Shown: positions 8,398 through 16,370, numbered from the stretch's first letter. The stretch: DNA of 47,418 nt from an uncultured Clostridia bacterium (GCA_958419945.1 CATZIC010000004.1:1-47418); one strand, 5' to 3'. Made by a program: numbers and translations. The notes: generated by a model not told the origin, from the sequence alone.

Positions 8398-8421
8398 TAA
8401 CGGGCTTATAGCCCCACTTTT
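8398..8421 (+). repeat. SIR copy 3
   Basis: TAACGGGCTTATAG, CCCC, ACTTTT. With flanks, 28 bases are identical to copy 14 inside the U32 gene. Apart from this, the mscL terminator, copy 4 and the promoter region, the 327-base gap 8248-8574 shows nothing else. Confidence 0.85.
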
Positions 8422-8506
8422 GTAGTTTTATGGTATTTTGCCTATTTTTTTATTATTTTAAGATTTTTGCGGCTGACGAATTTTTCACCCAAACAATGCC
8501 CAAAAC

Positions 8507-8539
8507 AAAAATCCGCCCCGAAAACGGGACGGATTTTTT
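8507..8539 (-). terminator. mscL terminator
   Basis: AAAATCC-G-CCCCG, AAAA loop, CGGG-AC-GGATTTTTT; G-U pairing is possible when read from the minus strand. Confidence 0.8.
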
Positions 8540-8552
8540 AAAAAAGCCCTAA

Positions 8553-8576
8553 TAACGGGCTTATAGCCCTATTTTT
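8553..8576 (+). repeat. SIR copy 4, overlapping the mscL stop codon
   Basis: TAACGGGCTTATAG, CCCT, ATTTTT. The T-run followed by A (8575-8577) supplies the TAA stop of mscL on the minus strand. Confidence 0.8.
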
Positions 8577-9171
8577 ACTCGGTTTTGCCCTGTGCTTTGA
8601 GTTCCTGCAAAATTTCGGCAAGAAGCTTTTCGGTAGCAGTCGGCTCCGGAGCGGGAGCGGGTGCAGCGGGAGCGGCAACGTTCTTTTTGGGAGCTTTGTC
8701 GGGATTACGTTTTGTGTAGCGAGTAAGCCATTTCTGTTCAACGGCAGTAAGTTCTTCGTCGTTGTCGAGTTTCTTCTGAACTTCCTTGCACATTCTTTCG
8801 TTTACTTCGGTAAGATCTTTAGCCTTGTTGATAAGTTTTACAAGGAAGAATACCACGAGCGCTATAATAAGGAAGTTAATGATAGCGTTGATAAATGCGC
8901 CCCAATCGATATAAATCGAATTAGCAAGATCAATTACGGTTGCGCCTTTTTCATCGACCATAAACGCCTTCTTTAAATAGGTATATATGCCGTCGAGAGA
9001 ATCGCTGCCGAGACATGCTGCCAAAACCCAATTTATGATGGGCTTGATAATGTTGTTGCTTAACGCGGTTACTATCGCCGTAAAAGCGGAACCTACGATA
9101 ACACCAACAGCCAGATCAACCACGTTGCCGCGGGTGATGAAGGTCTTGAACTCTTTCATAAGTTTCTTCAT
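8575..9171 (-). CDS. mscL: Large-conductance mechanosensitive channel with long tail
   Basis: 198 aa; family members are usually 130-150 aa. The N-terminal helix and first membrane segment are canonical (FKTFITRGNVVDLAVGVIVG), and the second membrane segment is about residues 92-115. MscL is a homopentameric pore that opens under membrane tension to release solutes during osmotic downshock. The extra length is in the cytoplasmic C-terminus: a charged helix, an Ala/Pro-rich linker (about 165-180) and a final amphipathic helix. It is monocistronic with its own terminator. Confidence 0.93.
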   Translation of the reverse strand: MKKLMKEFKTFITRGNVVDLAVGVIVGSAFTAIVTALSNNIIKPIINWVLAACLGSDSLDGIYTYLKKAFMVDEKGATVIDLANSIYIDWGAFINAIINFLIIALVVFFLVKLINKAKDLTEVNERMCKEVQKKLDNDEELTAVEQKWLTRYTKRNPDKAPKKNVAAPAAPAPAPEPTATEKLLAEILQELKAQGKTE

Positions 9172-9202
9172 TTTGTTACATCCTTTTAATTTATTTTTAT
9201 TA

Positions 9203-9226
9203 ATAAGTCGGCCTATAGGTCGATTA
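9203..9226 (-). repeat. SIR copy 5
   Basis: Minus strand TAATCGACCTATAG, GCCG, ACTTAT. It lies between the argS stop and the mscL start. Confidence 0.7.
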
Positions 9227-9249
9227 TTTCAATGTTTTAAAATTCCGCA

Positions 9250-10938
9250 TTACATCTTTTCGGGTGTTTTTACGCCGAGAAGGGATAGTGCGTTTTTAAG
9301 TGCATAACGGGTTGCCTTTGTAAGCATTACCCTATACGCCGTTTGGTTTTGGTCTTCTGTAATTATCTTACAATCGAAATAGAATTTGTTAAATGCTTTT
9401 GCAAGATCAACCGCAAAACGTGCCACGTAGCAAGGTTCATACTTTTCGGCAGCGTTTTTAACCTGTTCGGGGAAGGTTTCCAAAACCGAACAAAGATTAA
9501 ATTCGTCGTCGTTTACGGTAACCTTTTCCCAGTCGAAATTGTCTGTATCCCCTGCCCTTGAAATGACGCTGTTACAGCGGGCAACGGTGTATTGACAGTA
9601 CGGTGCTGTTTCGCCGTCAAAGTTTAGCACTTTGTCGTAGCTGAAAACCACGTCTTTTATCTTGTTGTTGTAAAGCATTCCGAAAACCGCCGCGCCGACG
9701 CCTACTTCCATCGCCGTTTCTTCTTTGTTTTGTAAAGAAGGATTCTTTTCGTTTATAACTGCAAGTGCCTTTTCAAAGCAGCGGTTAAGTACGTCTTCAA
9801 GAAGTACTACGTGTCCCTTACGCGTACTCATAGCGCCGTCTTCCATAGATACCATGCCATACGCAACGTGAACGAGATCTTTTGCCCAAGGCTTACCCAT
9901 GAGTTCCAAAACCTTAAAAATCTGTCTGAAGTGTAGGTTTTGTTGGTATGCAACGACATACAGGCACTTATCGAAATCGTAAGTGTTTTTGCGGTAAATT
10001 GCGGCCGTTATATCCCTCGTCGCATACAAACTTGCGCCGTCCGAACGGAGAATAATGCATGGAGGCATATCGTAATCGTCAAGGTTTACGACCATTGCGC
10101 CTTCGCTTTCCACGAGTAAGCCCTTTTCTTTAAGTTCGTCGACAACCGGTTGCATTTTGTCGTTATAAAAACTTTCACCGGCGTAAGAATCGAAGTTGAC
10201 GTCCAAAAGTTTGTAGATTTTATCGATTTCTTTAAGGGTAATTTTCTTAAAGTAATTGAAAAGTTCCACGCACTCGCTATCGCCGTCTTCTATCTTTTTA
10301 AAATAAGCCCTTGCTTCCTCGTCCATGGCGGGGTTTTGTTCCGCTTCCTCGTGATAGCGTACGTATAAACGGGTAAGTTCTTTTAAGCCGTCCTTATCCA
10401 CAGTTTCACGGTTTCCCCACGCTTTATAGGCGTAAATCAACTTTCCGAACTGAGTGCCGTAGTCGCCAAGGTGGTTTATGCCGACTGCGTTATAGCCTAA
10501 AAATTTGTAAATTCTATAAAGCGCAGCGCCTATTACCGTAGTGGAAAGGTGTCCTATATGAAATGGCTTTGCAATGTTTATCGAAGAATAGTCCATGCAC
10601 ACGGTTTTGCCCTTTCCCATATCCGAAGAGCCGTAATTATCACCGCTATCAATCACTTTTTGCAAAATTTCTTTTGTAAAACTTTTCCTGTCAAGGCGGA
10701 AATTAAGATAGCCGCCGACGCATTCCACCGAGGAAACCCCTTGGATTTCCGGAATAGACTTTTGCAAATCTTGCGCAATAACGTTAGGCGCTTTTCTTAA
10801 CGCCTTTGAAAATTTAAAGCACGGAAGGGCAAAATCGCCTACCTCTTTTGTGGGAGGAACTTCCAAAAAGCCTTCTATGTCTTGGGCGGTAAAGCCTTCG
10901 ATATTGATTTTTTCCGCAATTAAACGTTTGTAATTCAT
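9250..10938 (-). CDS. argS: Arginyl-tRNA synthetase
   Basis: 562 aa from the ATG at 10938-10936, chosen for its AAGGAG site 4 bases upstream; longer in-frame starts lack one. It charges tRNA-Arg. Order: N-terminal Add-1 domain, class I catalytic domain with the HIGH motif (KPFHIGHLSTT, about residue 120), the ArgRS form of the second signature (MSTRKGHVV), and a C-terminal anticodon-binding DALR domain ending in NALSLLGV. It is divergent from ychF. I see no T-box leader. Confidence 0.95.
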   Translation of the reverse strand: MNYKRLIAEKINIEGFTAQDIEGFLEVPPTKEVGDFALPCFKFSKALRKAPNVIAQDLQKSIPEIQGVSSVECVGGYLNFRLDRKSFTKEILQKVIDSGDNYGSSDMGKGKTVCMDYSSINIAKPFHIGHLSTTVIGAALYRIYKFLGYNAVGINHLGDYGTQFGKLIYAYKAWGNRETVDKDGLKELTRLYVRYHEEAEQNPAMDEEARAYFKKIEDGDSECVELFNYFKKITLKEIDKIYKLLDVNFDSYAGESFYNDKMQPVVDELKEKGLLVESEGAMVVNLDDYDMPPCIILRSDGASLYATRDITAAIYRKNTYDFDKCLYVVAYQQNLHFRQIFKVLELMGKPWAKDLVHVAYGMVSMEDGAMSTRKGHVVLLEDVLNRCFEKALAVINEKNPSLQNKEETAMEVGVGAAVFGMLYNNKIKDVVFSYDKVLNFDGETAPYCQYTVARCNSVISRAGDTDNFDWEKVTVNDDEFNLCSVLETFPEQVKNAAEKYEPCYVARFAVDLAKAFNKFYFDCKIITEDQNQTAYRVMLTKATRYALKNALSLLGVKTPEKM

Positions 10939-10998
10939 AAATCTCCTTCGACAACAAATTATTTTATCATATAATCCGATAAAAGACAACAAATAAGA

Positions 10999-11027
10999 TT
11001 GAAAATTTGCTAATTTTGTGCTATATT
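10999..11027 (+). promoter_or_regulatory. Promoter of ychF
   Basis: TTGAAA (10999-11004), 17-base spacer, TATATT (11022-11027). The -10 region falls in the first copy of a 25-bp tandem repeat. Confidence 0.6.
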
Positions 11028-11064
11028 GTTATAAGATTATTTGTGCTATCTTGTCATAAGATTA
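11015..11064. repeat. Tandem 25-bp duplication in the ychF leader
   Basis: Two head-to-tail copies (11015-11039 and 11040-11064), each beginning TTTGTGCTAT and ending ATAAGATTA, differing at 2 of 25 positions. The first copy holds the -10 box; the second ends just before the ribosome binding site. Confidence 0.85.
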
Positions 11065-11079
11065 CAGGAGATATACCAA

Positions 11080-12177
11080 ATGAAATTAGGTGTTGTAGGA
11101 CTTCCGAACGTAGGAAAATCAACTTTGTTTAACGCAATCACTCACGCAGGCGCAATGGCGGCCAACTTTCCATTTTGTACGATAGAACCGAACGTCGGCG
11201 TAGTTGCCGTGCCTGACGAAAGACTTGACAAACTTGCCGCTTTATACAACTGCAAAAAAATCGTGCCCGCTACTATTGAGTTTGTAGATATAGCAGGACT
11301 TGTAAAAGGCGCTTCCAAAGGCGAAGGATTGGGAAACAAATTCCTTTCTCATATAAGAGAGGTGGACGCTATCGTTCACGTGGTGCGTTGCTTTAAGGAC
11401 GAAAACGTTACCCACGTGGAAAATACAATCGACCCTATTCGTGATATCAATATCATAAACCTCGAACTTATTCTGTCGGATATGGAAGCCATCGAAAAGA
11501 GGCTTGACAAAGCCAAATCCATGCAAAAAACAGGAGATAAAAAATACGCCGAAGAAGCCGAACTTCTTACGAGGATTTATAACACCTTAGAGAGCGAAAA
11601 GCCGGTAAGATCGATGGCATTAAGCGACGAGGAAAAGGACTACGTTAAAGGGCTGTTTTTACTTACCTCTAAACCGGTAATTTACGCAGCCAATATTTCA
11701 GAAGAAGATATTTCCTGCGAGGAAGACAGCTTGCCCATGGTAAAAGCCGTAAAGGATTTTGCTAAACTTGACGGCAGCGAAACTTTGGTTATTTCCGCAA
11801 AATGCGAAGAGGAAATTTCCGAACTTCCTATTGAAGAACAAAAGGACTTTTTGGATGCCCTAGGTCTTAAAGAAAGCGGACTTAACCGTCTTGTAAAAGC
11901 TTCATATAAACTTTTGGGACTTATGAGCTTTTTAACTGCCGGCGAACCCGAAACCCGCGCTTGGACTATAAAAATAGGCACCAAAGCGCCGCAAGCGGCA
12001 GGAAAAATCCATACCGATTTCGAACGCGGTTTTATCCGTGCGGAGGTTGTGGATTACGAAACTTTACTTGAATGCGGAAACTTAGCTTCCGCTCGTGAAA
12101 AAGGCAAAGTCCGCTCCGAAGGCAAGGATTACGTTATGCGGGACGGCGACGTAGTTTTATTCCGCTTTAACGTGTAA
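11080..12177 (+). CDS. ychF: Redox-regulated ATPase YchF (Obg family)
   Basis: 365 aa from the ATG at 11080, chosen for the AGGAG site 9 bases upstream. It has a P-loop GLPNVGKST near the N-terminus, the G2 segment FPFCTIEPNVG and G3 DIAGLVKGAS. A coiled-coil insertion follows, then a C-terminal TGS domain (TWTIKIGTKAPQAAG to DYVMRDGDVV). YchF hydrolyses ATP rather than GTP and associates with ribosomes. The length is normal. A strong terminator follows. Confidence 0.95.
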   Translation: MKLGVVGLPNVGKSTLFNAITHAGAMAANFPFCTIEPNVGVVAVPDERLDKLAALYNCKKIVPATIEFVDIAGLVKGASKGEGLGNKFLSHIREVDAIVHVVRCFKDENVTHVENTIDPIRDINIINLELILSDMEAIEKRLDKAKSMQKTGDKKYAEEAELLTRIYNTLESEKPVRSMALSDEEKDYVKGLFLLTSKPVIYAANISEEDISCEEDSLPMVKAVKDFAKLDGSETLVISAKCEEEISELPIEEQKDFLDALGLKESGLNRLVKASYKLLGLMSFLTAGEPETRAWTIKIGTKAPQAAGKIHTDFERGFIRAEVVDYETLLECGNLASAREKGKVRSEGKDYVMRDGDVVLFRFNV

Positions 12178-12280
12178 AAGGATTATAAAAATCGTTTTTT
12201 CAAAATATAAAAATATCTATCCACAAAATAAAAAATCTATCTAAATAAGAAATTACCTAAACAAAAAATATATCTATAAA

Positions 12281-12318
12281 CAGGGCTGAACGCATTTTTG
12301 CGTTCAGCCCTGTTTTTT
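12281..12318 (+). terminator. ychF terminator
   Basis: Perfect 14-bp stem (CAGGGCTGAACGCA), TTTT loop and a T7 run. The rest of the 479-base gap 12178-12656 holds SIR copies 6 and 7, a REP-like element, a pyrimidine-rich tract and the lipoprotein promoter cassette. Confidence 0.92.
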
Positions 12319-12333
12319 TATAAAATATTGCGA

Positions 12334-12357
12334 TAACGGGCTTATAGGTGGACTTTT
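12334..12357 (+). repeat. SIR copy 6
   Basis: TAACGGGCTTATAG, GTGG, ACTTTT; a non-palindromic variant. Confidence 0.85.
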
Positions 12358-12366
12358 TTAGAGTTT

Positions 12367-12403
12367 CGTCATTGCGAGGCAATTTATTGCCGTAGTAATC
12401 CAG
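12367..12403 (+). repeat. REP-like palindromic element, copy 1
   Basis: CGTCATTGCGAG, short variable palindrome GCAATTTATTGC, then AATCCAG. It belongs to the GTCATTGCGAG...GCAATCCAG family scattered in many bacterial genomes. Confidence 0.8.
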
Positions 12404-12433
12404 CCGTTCGCTTGCGAACTTCAATAATTACTC

Positions 12434-12475
12434 TAAATCCGCTTCTCTTCTCTATTCTCTTTACTCTCTTAACTG
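12434..12475 (+). repeat. Pyrimidine-rich intergenic module, copy 1
   Basis: TAAATCCGCTTCTCTTCTCT and following C/T tract ending in TTAACTG. It is repeated at 16241-16274 as part of a block that continues through SIR, promoter and first lipoprotein gene. Related modules are at 41712-41738 and 41861-41887. Confidence 0.7.
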
Positions 12476-12492
12476 GCGAAGTCCTTAGACGT

Positions 12493-12516
12493 TAACCGAC
12501 CTATAGACGAACTTTT
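12493..12516 (+). repeat. SIR copy 7
   Basis: TAACCGACCTATAG, ACGA, ACTTTT. Confidence 0.85.
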
Positions 12517-12524
12517 ACATAACT

Positions 12525-12542
12525 CAACTAAAAGTTTAGTTG
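12525..12542. promoter_or_regulatory. Palindromic candidate operator of the lipoprotein array
   Basis: CAACTAAA-AG-TTTAGTTG, 28 bases upstream of the -35 box. The second block has a decayed version at 16325-16342, again 28 bases upstream. The VWA operon carries a similar palindrome at 8330-8348. Confidence 0.5.
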
Positions 12543-12570
12543 TGTTTTAGAACTTTTTTCATTTTTAGTA

Positions 12571-12599
12571 TTGACAGACAAAACTCAACGCTATATACT
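12571..12599 (+). promoter_or_regulatory. Promoter of lipoprotein block 1
   Basis: Perfect TTGACA (12571-12576), 17-base spacer, TATACT (12594-12599). The predicted transcript starts at about G12606. Confidence 0.88.
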
Positions 12600-12600
12600 T

Positions 12601-12637
12601 TTTTTGTCGGAAGGAAAATTGTCTAAACCGACAAAAA
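12601..12637 (+). promoter_or_regulatory. 5'-end inverted repeat of block 1 mRNA
   Basis: TTTTTGTCGG pairs perfectly with CCGACAAAAA across 17 bases. The predicted RNA start falls inside the left arm, so the mRNA would begin with a GTCGG/CCGAC hairpin. The same element precedes block 2 (16402-16445). It could be an operator or an RNA-stabilising hairpin. Confidence 0.5.
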
Positions 12638-12656
12638 TACTATAAAAGGAGAATTT

Positions 12657-13115
12657 ATGCTAAAAATCAAATTAAAGAAGAAAGTAGTACTACTGCTGTG
12701 TCTGATTTTTACCTATTGCCTGTTTGTCCCCTGCTTTTCCGGTTGCAAAAAAATCGGGCCGAGTTTTATAGACTTCAGAGCAAATTGGGTGTATGAAGGC
12801 GAAGATATGACCTTAATTATAACCACGCATGGGGACAGTCAGTACAATTATAACGGAAAAATTATCGTAAACGAAAAAGAAAGAGATATTTTTATCAGTG
12901 TTGCACCACATTTTGGGCAATTAGCCGTTTATATAAACGACGGAATTGACACTAAAGATAATAATTGGCCCCAAGAGGATTTATTCCTGTTCAGTTGTAG
13001 TTATGACGGTTATAAAAATTGGGTAACCCTTTCACACTTTGTAACAAAAGCACCGGACGGAAGCGACGTTTACGACGATGAGAAAAAAATCGTACTTACA
13101 AGGCATGACTATTAG
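12657..13115 (+). CDS. Small lipoprotein, array family type A, gene 1
   Basis: 152 aa of unknown function. Basic start, hydrophobic segment and a lipobox-like FSGC (Cys about 30). The mature part begins FIDFRANWVYEGEDMTLII and continues with the family pattern: a G-K-I-I strand, then FLFSCSYD near the C-terminus. Predicted to be one beta-rich domain of about 115 residues. GGAG site 8 bases upstream. First gene of block 1; close relatives are at 14003 and 16466. The N-terminal 15 residues are nearly identical to the 16466 gene, reflecting segmental duplication. Confidence 0.75.
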   Translation: MLKIKLKKKVVLLLCLIFTYCLFVPCFSGCKKIGPSFIDFRANWVYEGEDMTLIITTHGDSQYNYNGKIIVNEKERDIFISVAPHFGQLAVYINDGIDTKDNNWPQEDLFLFSCSYDGYKNWVTLSHFVTKAPDGSDVYDDEKKIVLTRHDY

Positions 13116-13128
13116 AGGTGATATAAAA

Positions 13129-14013
13129 ATGACAAAAACTAAAAAAATCTTTAATAGAACTTTCGCACTACTAATTCCCCTTTTTATTGTGATACTTGCA
13201 ACCTCTTTAGTTGCATGCGCCCCAAAAAAGAATGATTTTTATAGCAAGCCTGCCACCTGGCACGGCGAGAATGGAAATCTGGAAATTTACTTTGACACCT
13301 CTCAAGGCTACGACAATTTCGGCGCCAATCTTACAGCAATACTCAAGATAAATGAAAAGTCTGTTAGAGTAGGCTTGTACACTTCCGCTAATGGGCAAAC
13401 CTTCGGCATGTACAAAAGGGTAGAAGATGAACAAAATGAATGGCTTGGCACCAATTCGGTAAAGTGTATTTGTGTCGGCGACTATATCTTTGAAAACGAG
13501 GTAGTAACCTTTAATATTTTAAATGATTTCAGCGGGCTTGAAGGCGAAAACGCACTTTTAGGGAAAAACCTTGTCTGCAAAAAAATCTATTTTGATAAAA
13601 ATGAGGATTATTATGATCAACCTGCCACCTGGCATGGCGAGGACGGAAATTTGAAAATTGACTTTAAAACAGCCTCAAGTGAAAATCATTCAAAGATGTC
13701 GCTTATCGGCAAACTTACTATTTGCGGAAAAGAAGTTGAAGTTAATATACACCTTACTATCATCAATTCGCTTAATTTCGGTATTTACAAACACAAAAAC
13801 GATCAGTCAACCGAATGGCTTGGCACCCGTGAGGATGGATACATCTTTGGAGGACGCTACACCATTAACGAGGACGAAATAAAATTAATAATTTATTACG
13901 ATCACAGCGGTCTTAAAGGTGATGACGCACCTTTGGGAAAGGTCATCGTCTGCCATAAACAGGAAATAAGCAATGGTAATTTAGACCAAAGCGGAGGCGT
14001 TTATGAAAAATAA
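13129..14013 (+). CDS. Lipoprotein with two tandem type B domains
   Basis: 294 aa from the ATG at 13129, chosen for the GAGGTG site 8 bases upstream; an in-frame ATG at 13078 lies inside the previous gene. Lipobox LVAC. It is an internal duplication: domain 1 opens with KPATWHGENGNLEIYF and ends ENALLGKNLVCKK. Domain 2 opens with QPATWHGEDGNLKIDF and ends DDAPLGKVIVCHK. Each domain matches the single domain of the genes at 14496 and 16940. Function unknown. It starts 13 bases after the previous gene and overlaps the next by 11. Confidence 0.75.
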   Translation: MTKTKKIFNRTFALLIPLFIVILATSLVACAPKKNDFYSKPATWHGENGNLEIYFDTSQGYDNFGANLTAILKINEKSVRVGLYTSANGQTFGMYKRVEDEQNEWLGTNSVKCICVGDYIFENEVVTFNILNDFSGLEGENALLGKNLVCKKIYFDKNEDYYDQPATWHGEDGNLKIDFKTASSENHSKMSLIGKLTICGKEVEVNIHLTIINSLNFGIYKHKNDQSTEWLGTREDGYIFGGRYTINEDEIKLIIYYDHSGLKGDDAPLGKVIVCHKQEISNGNLDQSGGVYEK

Positions 14014-14485
14014 AATCAAAAGTTCTAAAAAAAGTTCTGTTTTAATGGCTATAATATTTACAATCACACTACTTTGCACCTTTTTTACCGGCTGCATAAA
14101 AGGACCAGTTAAATTCATAGACCTGCGCGCAAATTGGGTTTATGAAAGCGAGGATATGACCTTAATAATATCCACTCCTGGTGATAGTCATTTTTATCTT
14201 GTAGGAAAAATCATAAAAGGCGATGAAGTAACAAACCTTTTGATTGACGTCGATTATGATATTTATAAGTCAAGCGGAAAACTAAGCGTTTATAAAGACG
14301 ACGGAATAGACATATTCTCCGGAACAACTTGGAGTTATGACCGGTTTTTGTTTTCATGTAGTTACGACAAAGATAAAGAAAAACTAATTCTTTCAAAGTT
14401 TACTTGGCAAAAAGCGGACGGAACCCCCGGTTTTGAGCGTGAAGACACAAAAATTACGCTTATTATGAAAGACTATTCTTTGTGA
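14003..14485 (+). CDS. Small lipoprotein, array family type A, gene 2
   Basis: 160 aa of unknown function. Lipobox-like FTGC (about residue 31). The mature start FIDLRANWVYESEDMTLII matches the 12657 and 16466 genes. It overlaps the preceding gene by 11 bases, so translation is likely coupled. C-terminal strand ITLIMKDY. Confidence 0.72.
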   Translation: MKNKIKSSKKSSVLMAIIFTITLLCTFFTGCIKGPVKFIDLRANWVYESEDMTLIISTPGDSHFYLVGKIIKGDEVTNLLIDVDYDIYKSSGKLSVYKDDGIDIFSGTTWSYDRFLFSCSYDKDKEKLILSKFTWQKADGTPGFEREDTKITLIMKDYSL

Positions 14486-14495
14486 GGATATAAAA

Positions 14496-14951
14496 ATGAC
14501 AGATAAACGAACTTATAAAAAGACTTACGTAATAGTTTTATCGATTTTTTGCGCAATGCTTTTTGCTTTTTCCTCTACCGCCTGCGCTTTTGGGGTAAAC
14601 AAATATTACAATAAACCTTCAAAATGGCACGGCTGGGACGGAAACTTACAAATCGATTTTCAATCGCTCGGAAGCGGCCGTTTAAGCGGTGTGCTTACCT
14701 TAGGTGATAAAACAGCTGATATCTATATAGCAAATTCCGATTATGCGCAAACTTTCGGCATGTATAAAAAGGTCGACGAAGATACGGAGCCGAGCGATTG
14801 GCTGAAAACCAACAACTTAAACTGCATTTGTTTAGGCGACTATTCGGTTGACGGCGACACCGTAACGTTCACTATTTTGTACGACTTCACGGGCTTTACC
14901 GGCGAGGACGCACTTTTGGGAAGAAAGATCGTTTGTCAAAAATACGCATAA
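14496..14951 (+). CDS. Small lipoprotein, array family type B, gene 1
   Basis: 151 aa of unknown function. Signal peptide with Cys after SSTA. The domain opens with KPSKWHGWDGNLQIDF and ends with DALLGRKIVCQK. It pairs with the 16940 gene: residues up to about 55 and from about 98 on are nearly identical, and 104 nt (14787-14890) are identical to 17231-17334, while the middle has diverged. GAGG site 8 bases upstream. Last gene of the tight block 1 cluster. Confidence 0.75.
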   Translation: MTDKRTYKKTYVIVLSIFCAMLFAFSSTACAFGVNKYYNKPSKWHGWDGNLQIDFQSLGSGRLSGVLTLGDKTADIYIANSDYAQTFGMYKKVDEDTEPSDWLKTNNLNCICLGDYSVDGDTVTFTILYDFTGFTGEDALLGRKIVCQKYA

Positions 14952-14967
14952 CCAAAAAAACAGCCGA

Positions 14968-14991
14968 TAACCGACCTATAGACAGACTTTT
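14968..14991 (+). repeat. SIR copy 8
   Basis: TAACCGACCTATAG, ACAG, ACTTTT. Confidence 0.85.
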
Positions 14992-15027
14992 ACAAAGTAT
15001 TGATGCGGAGTTTGTCTTAATTCACTT

Positions 15028-15064
15028 CGTCATTGCGAGGCAATTTATTGCCGAAGCAATCCAG
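15028..15064 (+). repeat. REP-like palindromic element, copy 2
   Basis: CGTCATTGCGAG, GCAATTTATTGC, then GCAATCCAG; nearly identical to copy 1. Confidence 0.8.
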
Positions 15065-15122
15065 ACGTTAAAGAGCAAACTATATAATACTAAAATAGAT
15101 AATCGTGAGGCTTATTATAAAT

Positions 15123-15611
15123 ATGAAAGGGCGATATTATAAAAAATTGACGGGACTTATAGCCTGTTTACTCTGTGCAATACTACTAACCTCCTTTAGC
15201 GGTTGCATTTACGGCCGCAGCGGAAAGAAGTTACTCAACTATCCAAACGTCTGGTCGTGTGATGACGCTGAATTTAAATTGGAATTTACGACTACGGGTT
15301 TTGAATATGATTACTGTATACCCGCTACGCTGTATTTGGACGGAAAAGCGATTGAAGTAAATTTAATATTCCACCAACCGTCGCTACTTGAAATTTATTT
15401 ATCTGAAGGCTATGTTGAAGGCAATTTCGATCGAGATGAAGTATTATTTATAATATATTATGATTATTCTCATTTATCGCTTGAATGTGGCGCTAAAACG
15501 GCGCTTACCTTTGAAATAACAAAGGACAATACCAATCGGGAAGGTAAAGAAAGCCTTGTAGGAAAAAAATTTGTGTTTTATAACAGCCCGATAACACCGC
15601 CCCAAGAATAA
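15123..15611 (+). CDS. Small lipoprotein, array family type C, gene 1
   Basis: 162 aa from the ATG at 15123. An upstream GTG at 15105 lies within the likely GTGAGG ribosome binding site. Lipobox-like FSGC. The mature part has VWSCDDAEFKLEF in the place of the type B WHGWDGNLQIDF motif, and ends with IIYYDYSHL and SLVGKKFVFYN. It is a more distant member of the array family, separated from block 1 by repeats. Function unknown. Confidence 0.7.
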   Translation: MKGRYYKKLTGLIACLLCAILLTSFSGCIYGRSGKKLLNYPNVWSCDDAEFKLEFTTTGFEYDYCIPATLYLDGKAIEVNLIFHQPSLLEIYLSEGYVEGNFDRDEVLFIIYYDYSHLSLECGAKTALTFEITKDNTNREGKESLVGKKFVFYNSPITPPQE

Positions 15612-15631
15612 CGTTAAGGTAGTTAAAGAAT

Positions 15632-16093
15632 ATGAAAAAAACGATTTTAATTGGAATTTCTAAATCCGTTGTACTATCTATGCTCGTCGTAATGCTTGTA
15701 ATTTTTCCGCTTACGGCTGCGAAGTGTCCGGACACCCCCTGCTTTACCGATTTTTATGCATATTGGTCATGCGATTACGACGACGTAAAGTTATCGGTTA
15801 CGACAATGGCTACCGATGATGATATTAGAGGCAAAATAGTTTTGGACGGTGTGGAAACCGACCTGATATTTTACTTCGACCGCAGTGAAGAGGTCATCGT
15901 CGCCTTCAACGCGGACGAAGTTGACACTACAAAAAGAAAGTGGGAATTTGAAACAAAAACAAGAGTTTTTATCGCGCAAACCGATGGACATAGAAAAGCC
16001 GTAACTTTTAAAATAATTTACGACTATACCGGACGGCCTGGGCAAAAAAGCCTTCTTAACAGGACTTTAGTGCTTAATCGAGACGATCAATAA
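15632..16093 (+). CDS. Secreted protein, array family type C, gene 2
   Basis: 153 aa of unknown function. There is a signal peptide, but the lipobox is degenerate (LTAAKC, Lys just before Cys), so it may be cleaved by signal peptidase I or not be lipidated. The domain opens with YWSCDYDDVKLSV and ends FKIIYDYTGRPGQKSLLNRTLVL, the same closing motif as type B. AAGG site upstream; 20 bases after the previous gene. Confidence 0.68.
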   Translation: MKKTILIGISKSVVLSMLVVMLVIFPLTAAKCPDTPCFTDFYAYWSCDYDDVKLSVTTMATDDDIRGKIVLDGVETDLIFYFDRSEEVIVAFNADEVDTTKRKWEFETKTRVFIAQTDGHRKAVTFKIIYDYTGRPGQKSLLNRTLVLNRDDQ

Positions 16094-16143
16094 AAACATT
16101 TGTGTAAAATATTAAATTTACCCCGCTTACAAAAAACAGCCGA

Positions 16144-16167
16144 TAACGGGCTTATAGATAGACATTT
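16144..16167 (+). repeat. SIR copy 9
   Basis: TAACGGGCTTATAG, ATAG, ACATTT. The 372-base gap 16094-16465 otherwise holds the duplicated intergenic block described in the following entries. Confidence 0.75.
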
Positions 16168-16240
16168 AAAAAGTTTGGGTGTTGAGTCTGTAGTGTGTAG
16201 AGTAGAGTTTTTCGCTTTTAGAACTTCTAATAATATACTT

Positions 16241-16274
16241 TAAATCCGCTTCTCTTCTCTTTTCTCTCTTAACT
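16241..16274 (+). repeat. Pyrimidine-rich intergenic module, copy 2
   Basis: Matches 12434-12475 apart from an 8-base shortening. Similarity continues through the SIR, palindrome, promoter, 5' hairpin and the start of the lipoprotein gene (to about 16520). Confidence 0.7.
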
Positions 16275-16292
16275 GTCGAAGCCGTTAGGCGC

Positions 16293-16316
16293 TAACCGAC
16301 CTATAGGCCCACTTTT
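16293..16316 (+). repeat. SIR copy 10
   Basis: TAACCGACCTATAG, GCCC, ACTTTT; occupies the same place in block 2 as copy 7 in block 1, but with different variable bases. Confidence 0.85.
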
Positions 16317-16370
16317 ACCAAGCTCAACTAAAAATTTGCTTGCTTTAGCGGACTTTTTTTATTTTTTGTA

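Noticed and set aside
11015..11064. CRISPR-like array
   Set aside because: Two adjacent copies with no spacers and no cas genes.
13078..13128. Upstream start for the two-domain lipoprotein
   Set aside because: It lies within the previous gene, lacks a ribosome binding site and would put 17 hydrophilic residues before the signal peptide.
15143..15170. SIR-like GACGGGACTTATAGCC in the signal peptide of a lipoprotein
   Set aside because: One inserted base and no ACTTTT end; probably chance in a leader-peptide coding region.
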